Origin: Proteobacteria bacterium UBA6921
Lineage (GTDB): Bacteria > Pseudomonadota > Gammaproteobacteria > SG8-11
Length of the DNA stretch: 14,836 nt
Direction: 5' to 3'
NCBI GenBank assembly: GCA_002450895.1
Contig: DKAR01000041.1
Location: 1-14,836 of the forward strand
Positions 14,373 through 14,836 of the stretch are shown piece after piece. The position numbers and the translations under genes are program-made. The notes under the pieces are model-generated. The model ran no database searches, was not told the origin of the DNA, and was given only the letters and a program-made list of their open reading frames with translations. The number at the start of each line of letters is the position of its first letter. Position 1 is the stretch's first letter.

Positions 14373-14836
14373 ATTTATACGTTTGAACCGTCCTTCCCCA
14401 ATAATTTTTTCGGCTGTATTGCAGCGGACCACTGAACAACGCGAACCGGACATTACCCCACCAAAATCAATCCCCACTTTTATTGTTTTGATGCAATTCC
14501 GACGCAATCTTTTTGGGGGTCAATTCGCGCGGAAAAAACGTTTAACAACCGGACAAAAGCGAAAATGGTACCGCCCGCAAAATTGCACTCGAAACCTTTC
14601 GCGTCTTTCCAATCATCACGGTGATAGTCACTCACACCATACCGATCGCGAAACACGCCGTGATGCAGTTGCTGGCGAATACAGTCTCATCGGCGAAACT
14701 CTGTATTAAATTGTTTGAGTCGAGGCACCTTATTTTACTGAGTTTGCGAAATTTCTGCGGCGGATTAATTCGCGGCGGCGCGGTTCCTGGAATGACTTCA
14801 TAGCAAGACACATATTTTTTCATAGCCGTGTCGACG
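14373..14836. other. AT-rich intergenic stretch with no supportable gene
   Basis: The last 464 bases are about 46% GC by hand count, lower than the coding regions around it. All frames hold only short ORFs with no ribosome binding site or recognisable motif, including minus-strand frames of about 60 codons at 14823-14632 and 14507-14313. No strong hairpin with U-tract was found after pyrC. It may hold promoters for a gene beyond the window, or a decayed gene. Confidence 0.5.

Noticed and set aside
14313..14507. Minus-strand ORF with a VGIDFGGV-like stretch
   Set aside because: It briefly resembles a HAD or actin-like motif, but the rest shows no family features, it overlaps the end of pyrC, and it lacks a ribosome binding site.
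14485..14700. Open minus-strand frame of about 65-70 codons without an ATG
   Set aside because: Only GTG starts, no ribosome binding site and no recognised domain. It may be a remnant, but it is too weak to annotate.

Overview
The window looks like chromosomal core sequence from a beta- or gammaproteobacterium (Pseudomonadota). It is fairly GC-rich and compact. The evidence is the cluster ilvB-ilvN-ilvC-pssA-leuA, a DUF3579-type protein, a class II (E. coli-type) dihydroorotase, and tesA divergent from a YbbA/YbbP-type ABC transporter. No phage, insertion sequence, CRISPR array, rRNA or tRNA was seen. No genus can be assigned from this sequence alone.

Left part (1-7949, all minus strand, read from right to left): ilvB and ilvN (acetohydroxyacid synthase large and small subunits), then a 1014-residue lipoprotein with four bacterial Ig-like repeats, then ilvC, pssA, and the first 38 codons of leuA, which runs off the left edge. 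The branched-chain amino acid genes are interrupted by the lipoprotein gene. The cluster is also divided by terminator-like hairpins after ilvN, after the lipoprotein gene and after ilvC, so it is probably several transcription units and not one operon. A TACAAT -10 element suggests that ilvC has its own promoter.

The most interesting regulatory content is two short leader peptide ORFs. Before ilvB there is a 15-codon ORF with a good ribosome binding site and five Ile/Leu/Val codons. A strong intrinsic terminator follows it and ends just before the ilvB ribosome binding site. Before leuA there is a 29-codon ORF with four Leu codons in six near its end. It overlaps segments that can pair in two mutually exclusive ways. 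Together they suggest ribosome-mediated attenuation at both biosynthetic entry points, the common Val/Ile/Leu entry at ilvB and the leucine branch at leuA. The leuA leader has no obvious U-tract terminator, and its best promoter would start transcription at about the leader ATG.

Middle (8247-9459): a DUF3579-like protein and a small membrane-anchored protein with a DUF4124-like segment read rightward, divergent from ilvB. They converge, six bases apart, on a small lipoprotein gene that reads leftward.

Right part (9061-14372): the small lipoprotein is the last gene of a leftward operon, ABC ATPase - FtsX-like permease - lipoprotein. tesA (periplasmic GDSL hydrolase) is divergent from the ATPase gene and the two 5' ends overlap by 20 bases. 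pyrC follows tesA on the plus strand. The last 460 bases are distinctly AT-richer (about 46% GC by hand count), with no gene I can support.
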